Assembly (NCBI RefSeq): GCF_009299835.1
Contig: NZ_VKCZ01000004.1
Location: 186,001 to 250,000, forward strand
Direction of reading: 5' to 3'
DNA from: Microlunatus speluncae
Lineage (GTDB): Bacteria; Actinomycetota; Actinomycetes; Propionibacteriales; Propionibacteriaceae
Length of the DNA: 64,000 nucleotides
Shown piece by piece: positions 1 through 8,260 of this stretch. The notes under the pieces are model-generated. The model worked only from the letters and a program-made list of their open reading frames with translations, was not told the origin of the DNA and searched no databases. The first letter of the stretch is position 1. Every line of letters starts with the position of its first letter. The position numbers and the translations under genes were made by a program.

Positions 1-453
1 ACCGATCCGAGCCCCGGGTACGGCAGCGGCGATCCCCGCGGCCAGCGCGCGTTCGGTGGCGTCGATCATCGCGACGCTCTCGGCCGGCCCCGTCCCGCCC
101 ACGATGAAGCTGATCGCCGAGTCGGCCGCGACCCCGCCCTTGATCACCGCCAGATCGAGGGTCAGCAGATCGCCCTCGGCCAGCCGGTAGCCGGACGGCC
201 GGCCGTGCAGCACCGCGTCGTTGACGGCCGTGCAGATGTAGTGGCCGAACGGTCCGCGGCCGAAGGACGGGGCATAGTCGACGTAGCAGGACTGGGCGCC
301 GGCTTCGATGATCATGGTCGCGGTCCACCGGTCGATCTCCAGCAGGCTGGTGCCGACCGTGGTCCGCCGCTTCAGGGTCTGCAGGATGTCGGCGACCAGC
401 GCGCCGGTTTCCCGGCCGCGGGCCACTTCGGCGGGGTTCAGGATCTCGATCAT
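1..453 (-). CDS. map: Type I methionine aminopeptidase, 3' end cut by window edge
   Basis: This gene reads from ATG at 453 down to base 1 without a stop, giving the first 151 residues of a metalloprotease that removes the N-terminal methionine from nascent cytoplasmic proteins. The pita-bread fold is recognisable. The active-site His lies in NDAVLHGRP near residue 80. The first metal-binding Asp lies in LLTLDLAV near residue 99 and the second in AADSAI near residue 110. The N-terminus has no extension. It is divergent from an XRE regulator 64 bp away. Actinobacteria often carry several map paralogues, and the pairing with a small HTH gene suggests an accessory copy rather than the ribosomal-protein-operon copy; that part is inference. 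Confidence 0.9.
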   Translation of the reverse strand, partial: MIEILNPAEVARGRETGALVADILQTLKRRTTVGTSLLEIDRWTATMIIEAGAQSCYVDYAPSFGRGPFGHYICTAVNDAVLHGRPSGYRLAEGDLLTLDLAVIKGGVAADSAISFIVGGTGPAESVAMIDATERALAAGIAAAVPGARIG

Positions 454-481
454 GCGGTGCCCTTCTCGTGGACCAATAACT

Positions 482-505
482 ATACCGGTCATATTATCCC
501 GGTAT
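482..505. promoter_or_regulatory. Palindrome between map and XRE gene, candidate operator
   Basis: ATACCGG at 482-488 is mirrored by CCGGTAT at 499-505 around an AT-rich centre. It lies between the divergent starts at 453 and 518 in the most AT-rich stretch nearby, so it could overlap the promoters of both genes. The HTH protein encoded at 518 is the obvious candidate ligand; this is inferred from position only. Confidence 0.5.
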
Positions 506-517
506 TAGTATCGGGTC

Positions 518-808
518 ATGGTCAGGTTGCCGCTCACTCCCGCGGAGGTCGAGCGCGGGCAGCGCCTCGGGGCGTTGCTGCGTCGCGCCCGCGGCGAGCG
601 TTCGATGCTCGAGGTCGCGCTCGACGCCCGGGTCTCGCCGGAGACGTTGCGCAAGATCGAATCGGGTCGAGTGGCCACGCCGGCCTTCTCCACCATCGCG
701 GCGATCGCCGCCGTCCTCGGCCTGTCGCTGGACACCGTGTGGGCCGAGATCTCCCGGCCCGAGCCGGCCGCCCGGCCGGCCCGGCGCACTACTCGCTCAG
801 TCGCCTGA
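518..808 (+). CDS. XRE-family helix-turn-helix regulator
   Basis: This 96-residue protein is almost entirely one Cro/C1-type HTH domain (about residues 12-70), with the recognisable sequence SPETLRKIESGRVATP at the recognition helix and IAAVLGLSLDTVW at the closing helix. No ligand domain follows; the tail is Pro/Ala/Arg rich. It is divergent from map and probably binds the palindrome at 482-505. Its 3' end overlaps the last 20 bases of the convergent membrane-protein gene. The start is ATG at 518. The specific target genes are not known. Confidence 0.8.
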   Translation: MVRLPLTPAEVERGQRLGALLRRARGERSMLEVALDARVSPETLRKIESGRVATPAFSTIAAIAAVLGLSLDTVWAEISRPEPAARPARRTTRSVA

Positions 809-1328
809 CCCCGCGGGCGAGGTTGATCGCCCAGACCGCGGCGGCCACCGGCAGCCACAGACCCCAGGCCGCCTTGCCGGCCGAATGATCGGGATCGAAG
901 TCGTAGCGGTCGCCGCCGAGCCCCTCGATCCTCAGGTCGTTGACCGACGGGAGGAGGGCGATCGCACCCAAGATCAGCACGCCGGCGAGGACGTACTGGA
1001 TGGTCGGCAGCCGGCCGGGGAGCTCGGGAGAGCCGGCGAGCAGCAGGGCGATCACGGCCGTCGCCAGCAGCGCCAGCACCAGCACCGCGCTGATGATCAT
1101 GGCGTACACCTGATCACCGGTGGACTCGCCCGGCTCACGGATCCGGCTCAGCGCCAGGAACAGACCGGGCGTGGAGAGCGGGTCCTGGTCGTCGTCGGCG
1201 GTGTGGGTGATCGGAGCGATCATCGCGGCGATGGTGATGCCGACCTGCACCAGCGCGAGGCTGAGCAGCACGAGCCGGGTCAGTTCCTTCGTCCTGAGCT
1301 GGACTCCGTACAGGTCGTGATCTTGCAT
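789..1328 (-). CDS. Hypothetical four-helix membrane protein
   Basis: This 179-residue protein has hydrophobic segments at about residues 18-38, 76-98, 108-126 and 152-170, separated by an acidic extracytoplasmic-looking loop (ADDDQDP) and a charged loop near GGDRYDFDPD. I recognise no family. It starts one base after the lipB stop, so it is probably the last gene of the lpd-E2-epimerase-lipB transcription unit. Its 3' end overlaps the convergent XRE gene by 20 bases. No function can be assigned. Confidence 0.7.
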   Translation of the reverse strand: MQDHDLYGVQLRTKELTRLVLLSLALVQVGITIAAMIAPITHTADDDQDPLSTPGLFLALSRIREPGESTGDQVYAMIISAVLVLALLATAVIALLLAGSPELPGRLPTIQYVLAGVLILGAIALLPSVNDLRIEGLGGDRYDFDPDHSAGKAAWGLWLPVAAAVWAINLARGVRRLSE

Positions 1329-2048
1329 CTACTGGCCCGAGACCGTGAGCCCGTAGCGGACCCCGGCCCGGCCGGCCAGGTCCGGTGCGGGCACGTAGGC
1401 CTCGAAGTCGAGCAGGTCCTCGAGCTTGGTGACGACAACCGCGGCCACCTCGAGCAGGCTCGGCGGATACGGCAACTCCGCAGCCATCGACGTGACACCG
1501 GCGTCGACGATGCCGCACGGAATGATCTTGCTGTACGCGGTCAGCTCCGGGCTGACGTTGAGCGCGAAGCCGTGCATCGTCACGCCGCCGGCGACCCGGA
1601 CGCCGATCGCGCCGATCTTGCGCTCCGGATGATGATCATCGGCCGCCAGCCAGGCGCCGGACCGACCGGGCACCCGTCCGGCGGTGATGCCGAACTCGGC
1701 CACGGACCGGATCAGCGCCTCCTCCAGCCGGCGGACGTAGTCGACCACCTTGATCTGCTCGGGCAGCCGGACGATCGGATAGCCGACCAGCTGGCCGGGA
1801 CCGTGCCAGGTGATCTTGCCGCCGCGGTCGACGTCGATCACCGGCGTGCCGTCGGTCGGTCGCTCGGTCGGCTCGGTCCGCTTGCCCGCGGTGTAGACCG
1901 AATCGTGCTCCAGCAGCAGCAACGTGTCGGGCAATCGCCCGGCGACGACCTGTTCGTGCACCTCCTGCTGCACCAGCCAGGCCTCGGAGTAGTCGATCAG
2001 TTTCGAGCCGAGGCCGAGCAGGCGGACGTCCAGGGTCATGGCCTTCAC
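1329..2048 (-). CDS. lipB: Lipoyl(octanoyl) transferase
   Basis: LipB moves octanoate from acyl carrier protein to the lipoyl domains of 2-oxoacid dehydrogenase E2 subunits and the glycine cleavage H protein. The 239-residue protein has the signature HGPGQLVGYPIV near residue 84, the catalytic lysine in RKIGAIGVRV near residue 144 and the thioester cysteine in IIPCGIVDAG near residue 175. It lies downstream of the E2 gene, whose product it modifies. GTG at 2048 or ATG at 2039 could be the start; a GTGAAGG stretch between them is too close to the ATG to decide. No lipA is present in the window. Confidence 0.93.
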   Translation of the reverse strand: MKAMTLDVRLLGLGSKLIDYSEAWLVQQEVHEQVVAGRLPDTLLLLEHDSVYTAGKRTEPTERPTDGTPVIDVDRGGKITWHGPGQLVGYPIVRLPEQIKVVDYVRRLEEALIRSVAEFGITAGRVPGRSGAWLAADDHHPERKIGAIGVRVAGGVTMHGFALNVSPELTAYSKIIPCGIVDAGVTSMAAELPYPPSLLEVAAVVVTKLEDLLDFEAYVPAPDLAGRAGVRYGLTVSGQ

Positions 2049-2060
2049 CTTACGTCGGAG

Positions 2061-2957
2061 TCAGTCATCCAGGGCGAGCCGCAGGGCGGACCGGATGTCG
2101 TCGCCGCGGAACTCGAACCCCTCGGCGAGCAGCCGGCCGGGCCGGACGTTCATGTCGCCGAGCAACTGCTCGGCCATCTCGCCCAGCACCCGGCGGAGCA
2201 CGGGCGCCGGGGCCGCGATCAGCCGCGGCCGGCGCAACAACTCGGCCAGCGTGTCGGAGAACTCGGTGTTGCTGGCCGGGGTCGGGATGGTCAGGTTGTA
2301 TGCGCCCCGGGCGTCCGGATTGTCCACCGCCCACTGAATGGCCCGCAGGTAGTCGGTCAGGCTGATCACCGGCGTCCGCTGACGTCCGTCGCCGAGCTTG
2401 GCGCCCAAACCCAACAGCCAGGGGATCTTGGCCAGGCCGAGCAGCCCGCCGGACCGGCTGAGCACCGGACTGGTCCGGATGATCACGGTCCGGATGCCGG
2501 CCTGCGTGGCCGGCTGGGCCGCGGCCTCCCAGTCGATGATCAACCGGGACAGGAAATCCGTCCCGGGCGGGTGATCCTCGGTGGCGGCCGGGTCGCCCAC
2601 CTCGGTGCCGTACGCCGAGATCCCGCTGGCCTGGAGATAGAGCCGCGGCTTGTCCTCCAGCCGGGCCAGCGACTCGGTCAGGGTCCGTCCCGGATCGACC
2701 CGGGACGACTTCAACAGCCGCCGCCGGGCCGGGGTCCAGGGCCAGTCGGCGATCCCGACACCGCACAGATTGATCACCACGTCGACGCCGGCGAAGGCGC
2801 GCTCGTCGATCGTCCCGGCGGCCGGGTGCCAGCGGAATTCGGTGGCCGCGACGGGCTCGCTGCGGACCAGCCGCACCACCTGGTCACCCTGCTCGGCCAG
2901 CCGGACCCGCAGCGCGGTGCCGAGGAACCCGGATGCGCCGGCGAGCAGGTACTTCAT
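2061..2957 (-). CDS. TIGR01777-family NAD-dependent epimerase
   Basis: This is a 298-residue extended SDR. It starts with a Rossmann glycine motif (LLAGASGFLG) at residues 4-13, has the NLCGVGIADWPWTP segment typical of TIGR01777 near residue 63, and ends with a DUF1731-type C-terminal domain (PAPVLRRVLGEMAEQLLGD). The family resembles SulA/YfcH epimerases, and its substrate is unknown. It sits between E2 and lipB on the same strand with gaps of about 12-20 bp, so it is probably cotranscribed with lipoate metabolism genes. Confidence 0.85.
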   Translation of the reverse strand: MKYLLAGASGFLGTALRVRLAEQGDQVVRLVRSEPVAATEFRWHPAAGTIDERAFAGVDVVINLCGVGIADWPWTPARRRLLKSSRVDPGRTLTESLARLEDKPRLYLQASGISAYGTEVGDPAATEDHPPGTDFLSRLIIDWEAAAQPATQAGIRTVIIRTSPVLSRSGGLLGLAKIPWLLGLGAKLGDGRQRTPVISLTDYLRAIQWAVDNPDARGAYNLTIPTPASNTEFSDTLAELLRRPRLIAAPAPVLRRVLGEMAEQLLGDMNVRPGRLLAEGFEFRGDDIRSALRLALDD

Positions 2958-2977
2958 CGATCAGCCACCGAACGGAC

Positions 2978-4903
2978 TCAGAGACCGAACTCGGACTCGA
3001 AGTCGCCTTCCTCCAAACGCTCCTTGAGGGTGCCGAGGAAGCGGGCCGCGTCGGCGCCGTCGACGATCCGGTGGTCGTAGGACAGCGACAGATACATCAT
3101 GTCGCGGACCGCGATCGTCTCGCCGAGCACCTTGTCGGTCAGCACCACCGGCCGCTTCACCAGCGTGCCGGTGCCGAGGATGGCGACCTGCGGCATGTTG
3201 ACGATCGGGGTGTCGATCAGGGCGCCCCGGCTGCCGGTGTTGGTCACCGTGAAGGTGCCGCCGGTGACGTCGTCCGGGGTGAGCTTGTTGCTCCGGGTCC
3301 GGTCGGCCACGTCGGCGATCTTCTTGGCCAGGCCGGCGATGCTGAGATCACCGGCGCCCTTGATCACCGGGACCACCAAGCCCTTGTCGGTGTCGACCGC
3401 GATCGAGATGTTCTCCGTGGCCGGGTAGGTGATCTCCTCGGCCTCGGTGTCGACCGTCGCGTTGAGCTTCGGGTGCACCTTGAGCGCGTCGACGGCCGCC
3501 TTGATCAGGAACGGCAGGTACGACAGCTTCACGCCCTCCCGGGCGAGGAAGTCGTTCTTCACCTTCGCCCGCAGCCGGGAGACGACGGTCAGGTCGACCT
3601 CGACGATCGTGGTCAGCTGGGCCGACGTCTGCAGCGATTCGACCATCCGCTTGGCGATGATCTTGCGCAGCCGGGACATCTTCTCGGTGGTGCCACGGAG
3701 CGAGCTCGGCTGCACGGCCGCGGCCGCCGGGGCGGAGGCCGCCGCGGGCTGCTCGGCCGCCGGCTGCTCGGCCGGGGCCGCGGGGGCCTTGGCCGCTTCG
3801 GCCGCCGCGAGCACATCCTGCTTGCGGATCCGGCCACCGACGCCGGTGCCGGTGATCGAGCCGAGATCGACCTCGTGCTCGGCCGCGAGCTTGCGGACCA
3901 GCGGCGTCACGTACCCGGGGCCACCGTCGCCGTCGACCTGCGCCGAACTCGGCTCGGGCGCCTTCTGCTGCGCCGGGGCCTGCTGCGGCGGGGCGGACTG
4001 GGCCGGGGCCGACTCCTGGGCCGGCTTGTCCCGCGGCTCGTCGGCCTCGCTGCTCGGCTCCGGGGCCTCGGCCCGGCGCGGCTGCTGCTCCGGCTCTTCC
4101 TGCTCCGTGGCCGGCTGCTCGTCCTGGCTCGGCTGGGCCGGGGCCTGATCGGAGGACGCCTGGTCGGCGGACCCGATCACGCCGAGCACCGCGCCGACCT
4201 CGACCGTCTCGTCCTCCTTGACCCGGATCTCCAGCAGGGTGCCGGCGGTCGGGGAGGGGATCTCGGTGTCGACCTTGTCGGTGGAGACCTCGAGCAGCGC
4301 CTCGTCGGCTGCGACGGTCTCGCCGACCTGCTTCAGCCAGCGGCTGACCGTACCCTCGGTCACGCTCTCGCCCAACGCGGGCAGGGTGACCTCGGTGCCC
4401 TGGCCGCTGCCGGACGGCTGGGCGCCACCGGTCGGCTGCTCCGGCTGGTCGTCCTCGGCCTGCGGCTGCTGCTCCTGTTCCGCCTGCGGCTCCTCGGCGG
4501 CGGTGTCGGTCTGCTCGGCCTGCGGCTCCGCGGGCGGCTCGGCCTCGGCCTGCTGCTCCGCCGGCTCCTGCTGCCGGGGCTCTTCGGCCGGCTGCTCCTG
4601 GGCCTGCTGCTCCTGGGTCTGGGCCGGCTGCTCATCGCCACCGGCGTCGCCACTCGGCTGCTCGTCGGCGTCGCCGATCACCGCCAGCACGGCGCCGACC
4701 TCGACGGTCTCGTCCTCGGCCGCCTTGATCTCCAGCAGCACGCCGGCCGCGGGCGACGGAATCTCGGTGTCGACCTTGTCGGTGGAGACCTCGAGCAACG
4801 GCTCGTCCGCCGCGACCGTGTCACCGACCTGCTTCAGCCAACGGGTGACCGTTCCCTCGGTGACGCTTTCGCCCAACGCCGGGAGGGTTACAGAAGTCGA
4901 CAT
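2978..4903 (-). CDS. sucB: 2-oxoacid dehydrogenase E2 dihydrolipoyl acyltransferase with two lipoyl domains
   Basis: The E2 core transfers acyl groups from lipoyl arms to CoA in the 2-oxoglutarate or pyruvate dehydrogenase complex. Of about 641 residues, two N-terminal lipoyl domains each carry the lipoylation motif [10 protein letters not shown]. They are joined by long Gln/Glu/Pro/Ala-rich linkers. A peripheral-subunit-binding domain follows ([15 protein letters not shown]), then the CoA-transferase domain ending with the catalytic SYDHRIVDG motif. ATG at 4903 is preferred over the in-frame ATG at 4924 because AGGAG lies 12 bases upstream and the lipoyl domain starts at once. The next gene upstream is lpd. 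No E1 gene is present. Assignment to sucB rather than aceF follows actinobacterial usage. Confidence 0.9.
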   Translation of the reverse strand: MSTSVTLPALGESVTEGTVTRWLKQVGDTVAADEPLLEVSTDKVDTEIPSPAAGVLLEIKAAEDETVEVGAVLAVIGDADEQPSGDAGGDEQPAQTQEQQAQEQPAEEPRQQEPAEQQAEAEPPAEPQAEQTDTAAEEPQAEQEQQPQAEDDQPEQPTGGAQPSGSGQGTEVTLPALGESVTEGTVSRWLKQVGETVAADEALLEVSTDKVDTEIPSPTAGTLLEIRVKEDETVEVGAVLGVIGSADQASSDQAPAQPSQDEQPATEQEEPEQQPRRAEAPEPSSEADEPRDKPAQESAPAQSAPPQQAPAQQKAPEPSSAQVDGDGGPGYVTPLVRKLAAEHEVDLGSITGTGVGGRIRKQDVLAAAEAAKAPAAPAEQPAAEQPAAASAPAAAAVQPSSLRGTTEKMSRLRKIIAKRMVESLQTSAQLTTIVEVDLTVVSRLRAKVKNDFLAREGVKLSYLPFLIKAAVDALKVHPKLNATVDTEAEEITYPATENISIAVDTDKGLVVPVIKGAGDLSIAGLAKKIADVADRTRSNKLTPDDVTGGTFTVTNTGSRGALIDTPIVNMPQVAILGTGTLVKRPVVLTDKVLGETIAVRDMMYLSLSYDHRIVDGADAARFLGTLKERLEEGDFESEFGL

Positions 4904-5020
4904 GATGGATTGAGACTCCTTCATTCGGGGGCCGTGCCGTGGTGCTCAGGGTTTCGGGGATCAGCCTAACGCCCGGCCCTCAGCGGCGCGGCGCGGCCAG
5001 TCGGTTGACCCCTCCCGGCG

Positions 5021-6436
5021 TCAGCCGTGCACATGGAGGGGCTTCCCGGCCAGGGCGAGGTGGGCCTCGCCGATGGCCTCGGACTGCGTCGGATGGGCAT
5101 GGATGGCGGCGGCGACGTCTTCCGGGTACGCCTCCCAGGCGGTGATCAGCTGCGCCTCGCCGATCAGCTCACCGACCCGGGAGCCGAGCAGGTGGATGCC
5201 GACGATCGGGCCGTCCGGGGCCCGGACCAGCTTGACCAGGCCGGCCGTCCGGAGGATCTGGGACCGCCCGTTGCCGGCCAGGTCGTAGCTGATCGTGACG
5301 GCGTCACCGTATTCCGCCCGGGCCGCCTCCTCACCCAGCCCGACCGAGGCCACCTCCGGATCGCAGTAGGTGATCTTCGGGATGTCACGGTCCCGGACGG
5401 GCGCCGGTGGCCGGGCGTCGGGCCGGCCCTCGGCGACGGCGATCTCCTCGGCCACGAAGATGCCGTGGGCGAAGCCGCGGTGCGCCAGTTGCAGCCCGGC
5501 GACCAGGTCACCGACCGCGTACGTCCTCGGCGTGCTCGCGGCGAGCCGCTCGGTCACGGTGACGAAGCCGCGGTCCAGCTCGACCCCGGCCTCGGGGTAA
5601 CCCAGCCCGGCCGACCGCGGCCCGCGGCCGACGGCGACGAGCAGCAGCTCGGCCTCGACCGCGCGGCCGGTGCTGAGTGTCACCCGCACTCCGTGCTCGC
5701 CGGCGTCGACCTCGGCGACCGGAGCTCCGGTGAGGTTGGTGATCTTGCGCCGCCGGAACGCCCGCTCCAGCCCGGCGGAGAGCTCGGGCTCCTCGTTCGG
5801 CAGCAGCCGCGGCAGTGCCTCGATGATCGTCACCTCGACGCCGAACGACCGCCAGGCCGAGGCGTATTCGGCGCCGATCACGCCGCCGCCGAGCACGATC
5901 GCCGACTTCGGCAAGGACTCCAGTCGCAGCGCATGATCACTGGTGATCACCCGCCGGCCGTCGACCTCCAGGCCGGGCAGGCTGCGCGCTTCGGAGCCGG
6001 AGGCGAGCACGAGATGCCGGCCGGTGATCACCTGATCACCGACGGCGACCCGGGGCGGGTCCTCGGCCGACTCGGCCGGCAACAGCCGCCCCTCGCCGGA
6101 GATCACCGTGATGTCGCGGGAGCGGACCAGCCCGGACAGCCCTTTGTAGAGCCGGGCCACCGTCGCGTCGGCGTACGCCTTGACGCCGGCCAGATCGATC
6201 CGTTCGATCACCGTGTGGACACCGAACTCGGCGCCGTGCCGGGCCGCGTCGGCGATCTCGGCCGCATGCAGGATCGCCTTGGTCGGGATGCAGCCGCGAT
6301 GCAGGCAGGTGCCACCGACCTGGTCCTTTTCGATCATGGCCACCGAGAGCCCCAGCTGGGCGGCCCGCAATGCGGTCGCGTACCCACCACTCCCGGCGCC
6401 GAGCACCACCACGTCAAAGTCGCCCATGGTGCCCAT
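5021..6436 (-). CDS. lpdA: Dihydrolipoyl dehydrogenase (E3)
   Basis: This flavoprotein reoxidises dihydrolipoamide with NAD+. The 471 residues include the FAD-binding GAGSGGYATAL near the N-terminus, the redox disulfide in GGTCLHRGCIPTK near residue 42, an NAD-binding GGGVIGAEYAS near residue 184, a second FAD motif (YAVGDLV), and the C-terminal His-Glu pair in HAHPTQSEAIGEA. It lies 118 bp upstream of the E2 start on the same strand, as expected for E3. ATG at 6436 or the in-frame ATG at 6427 could be the start; the homology begins right after the second. Confidence 0.93.
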   Translation of the reverse strand: MGTMGDFDVVVLGAGSGGYATALRAAQLGLSVAMIEKDQVGGTCLHRGCIPTKAILHAAEIADAARHGAEFGVHTVIERIDLAGVKAYADATVARLYKGLSGLVRSRDITVISGEGRLLPAESAEDPPRVAVGDQVITGRHLVLASGSEARSLPGLEVDGRRVITSDHALRLESLPKSAIVLGGGVIGAEYASAWRSFGVEVTIIEALPRLLPNEEPELSAGLERAFRRRKITNLTGAPVAEVDAGEHGVRVTLSTGRAVEAELLLVAVGRGPRSAGLGYPEAGVELDRGFVTVTERLAASTPRTYAVGDLVAGLQLAHRGFAHGIFVAEEIAVAEGRPDARPPAPVRDRDIPKITYCDPEVASVGLGEEAARAEYGDAVTISYDLAGNGRSQILRTAGLVKLVRAPDGPIVGIHLLGSRVGELIGEAQLITAWEAYPEDVAAAIHAHPTQSEAIGEAHLALAGKPLHVHG

Positions 6437-6469
6437 ACTTACACCGAACCGTCGCGGCCCTGCACCCGG

Positions 6470-6772
6470 CTAGAAGAGGTTGGAGATCTGGCCGATCGGG
6501 CTGTCGGAGAGCGCGGTGTTCCAGATGTCCGGCTGATCCGACGGGTCCTGCCTGATCACCATCGTCAACACGCCGATCAAGATCAACACCAGCAGGCCGG
6601 CCACCCAGAAGATCGGGATCCGGCCACGGCGGGCCGTGGTGGCGACCGCCGTCCGTCTGGGTACGGGACGCGCGGGGTCGCGGGTGGTGCGGCCGGACCA
6701 GGACGTACCGTCCCAATAACGGAGTCGTTGGGGCGTGCCGCTCGGGTCGGGGTACCAGCCGGGATCTGCCAT
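6470..6772 (-). CDS. DUF2510 domain membrane protein
   Basis: This small protein of 100 residues begins with a DUF2510 motif (DPGWYPDPSG followed by LRYWDGTSWSG), a Trp-rich module found at the N-terminus of many actinobacterial membrane proteins. A basic linker, one transmembrane helix (IFWVAGLLVLILIGVLTMVI) and a short outward tail follow. ATG at 6772 is chosen because the domain starts within three residues; an in-frame start at 6805 would add an unlikely extension. It sits alone between lpd and the Lrp gene, on the same strand. Role unknown. Confidence 0.8.
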   Translation of the reverse strand: MADPGWYPDPSGTPQRLRYWDGTSWSGRTTRDPARPVPRRTAVATTARRGRIPIFWVAGLLVLILIGVLTMVIRQDPSDQPDIWNTALSDSPIGQISNLF

Positions 6773-6826
6773 GGCGCGGCCAACGCTATCGGTCGCGGGG
6801 CGCAACCTCGTCCAGGTGCCGCGACA

Positions 6827-7258
6827 CTAGCCCCGCTCGATCAGCCGGGACAGGACGATGATCGATTCGGTCCGGTCGACCGTGTCGTCCTCCCGGATCC
6901 GTTCCAGGGCTCGCTCCAGGTGCTGCACGTCCCGGGCCCGGACCCGCAGGATCGCGTCGGCCTGGCCGGTGATCGTGCTGGCGCTGACGATCTCCGGCAC
7001 CGGTTCCCAGATCCGCTGCAGGCTTTCCGGCGAGATCGTGCCCTTGCAATACACCTGGACGTAGGCCTCGGTGCCCCAGCCCAGCGCCGCCGGATCGATC
7101 ATCGCGGTGAACCCGGCGATGGTGCCGTCGGCGACCATCCGGTCGACCCGGCGTTTCACCGCCGGAGCCGACAGGCCGACCTCGGCCCCGAGCTCGGCGA
7201 ACGTGGCGCGGGCGTTTCCGGCGAGGCGTTCGACGATTCGTTCGTCCAGTGCGTCCAT
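6827..7258 (-). CDS. Lrp/AsnC-family transcriptional regulator
   Basis: This 143-residue regulator has an N-terminal winged HTH (RATFAELGAEVGLSAPAVKRR) and a C-terminal RAM domain (GTEAYVQVYC to IIVLSRLIERG) that binds amino acids and sets the oligomer state. ATG at 7258 is chosen because MDALDERI is the classic start of the family; the open frame extends to 8146 only because it reads antisense through the next gene. It is divergent from the guanidino-hydrolase/rocD pair 117 bp away, the usual arrangement for a local, arginine- or ornithine-responsive regulator. Confidence 0.9.
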   Translation of the reverse strand: MDALDERIVERLAGNARATFAELGAEVGLSAPAVKRRVDRMVADGTIAGFTAMIDPAALGWGTEAYVQVYCKGTISPESLQRIWEPVPEIVSASTITGQADAILRVRARDVQHLERALERIREDDTVDRTESIIVLSRLIERG

Positions 7259-7337
7259 GGCTTGACAGGGTAGCGCAACGAATCGCCGTATCGGCACAGA
7301 TCGCGCAACAGACTGAGCTGGATCGAGCAAGAAATGT

Positions 7338-7353
7338 GGATTGATTGCAATCC
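7338..7353. promoter_or_regulatory. Candidate Lrp operator upstream of the arginine catabolic pair
   Basis: GGATTG at 7338-7343 and CAATCC at 7348-7353 form a perfect inverted repeat with a 4 bp centre. It ends 22 bp before the ATG at 7376 and lies within the divergent intergenic space. Lrp-type proteins commonly bind such short AT-leaning palindromes. The assignment to the regulator at 6827-7258 is inferred from position. Confidence 0.5.
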
Positions 7354-7375
7354 GGGTGGCCCTTAGCTTTGGCTC

Positions 7376-8260
7376 ATGACCGACCTGACCCTGGCGCCCG
7401 GACGCGCGCCCGAGCGACGAGCACGGCTCCGTCGCTACCTGATGACGCCGCCGGCGCACTTCGCGGTGACGTACGCCATCAACCCGTGGATGGATCCGGC
7501 CGTGCCGGTCGACCGCGATCGCGCCCTGGCCGAGTGGCGGGGGCTGCGGGACACGTACCGGCGGCTGGGTCATCGGGTCGACGAGCTGGCGCCGGTCGCC
7601 GGGCTGCCCGACCTGGTCTACGCCGCCAACGGGGCCCTGGTGACGCCGGGGGCCACGGTCGGAGCGCGCTTCGCCTTCCCGCAGCGCGCCGCCGAGGCCG
7701 CGGTCTATGCCGACTGGCTGGAGCGCGCCGGGCTCGGGCCGGTGCTGCTGCCGGCGGAGATCAACGAGGGTGAGGGCGACTTCCTGGTCGTCGGTTCGAG
7801 TGGACTGGCGGGCGCGGTGCCGACGTCGGTGATCTTGGCCGGTACGGGCTTCCGGACCACTCCGGCCGCGCATGCCGAGGTGGCCCGGCTGACCGGCCTC
7901 GAGGTGATCACGCTCGAGTTGATCGATCCGCGCTTCTATCACCTGGACACGGCGCTGGCCGTGCTGGGCGACGACTCCATCGCCTACCTGCCGGGGGCGT
8001 TCGCGCCGGCCAGCCGGGCCGAGCTGGCTCGCCGCTACCCGGATGCGGTGATCGCGACCGAGGCCGACGCCGCCGTGCTCGGGCTCAACCTGGTCTCCGA
8101 CGGTCGGAACGTGATCATGGCCGCCGCCGCGACCGACCTGGCGCACGACCTGGAGTTGCGTGGCTACGTCCCGGTGCCGGTCGCCATGCCGGAGCTGCTC
8201 AAGGGTGGTGGCGGAATCAAGTGCTGCACGCTGGAACTGCGACGGAACGGAGAGCGATGA
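7376..8260 (+). CDS. ddaH: Dimethylargininase / guanidino-group hydrolase family protein
   Basis: This 294-residue member of the guanidino-modifying enzyme superfamily matches N-dimethylarginine dimethylaminohydrolases. Visible are PDLVYAANGALV near residue 79, the acidic EGEGDFLVVG segment, the catalytic His in RFYHLDTAL near residue 186, and the nucleophilic Cys in GGGIKCCTLEL at the C-terminus. Dimethylargininases release citrulline and dimethylamine. However, its translational coupling to rocD (ATGA overlap) suggests a product that feeds ornithine, so arginine dihydrolase activity of the ArgZ type is an alternative. Regulation by the divergent Lrp protein is likely. Confidence 0.85.
   Translation: MTDLTLAPGRAPERRARLRRYLMTPPAHFAVTYAINPWMDPAVPVDRDRALAEWRGLRDTYRRLGHRVDELAPVAGLPDLVYAANGALVTPGATVGARFAFPQRAAEAAVYADWLERAGLGPVLLPAEINEGEGDFLVVGSSGLAGAVPTSVILAGTGFRTTPAAHAEVARLTGLEVITLELIDPRFYHLDTALAVLGDDSIAYLPGAFAPASRAELARRYPDAVIATEADAAVLGLNLVSDGRNVIMAAAATDLAHDLELRGYVPVPVAMPELLKGGGGIKCCTLELRRNGER

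Noticed and set aside
885..3080. Long plus-strand frame of 731 residues
   Set aside because: It is antisense to lipB and the epimerase, has His/Gln/Arg/Gly-rich low-complexity content, and is a shadow typical of GC-rich DNA.
2933..4969. Plus-strand frame of 678 residues
   Set aside because: Antisense to the E2 gene; Leu/Gly/Arg-rich runs mirror the Ala/Gln-rich linkers.
5027..7273. Plus-strand frame of 748 residues over lpd
   Set aside because: Antisense shadow without any domain; lpd on the other strand has all its motifs.
7259..8146. N-terminal extension of the Lrp gene
   Set aside because: Open by chance antisense to the guanidino hydrolase; the family start is at 7258.
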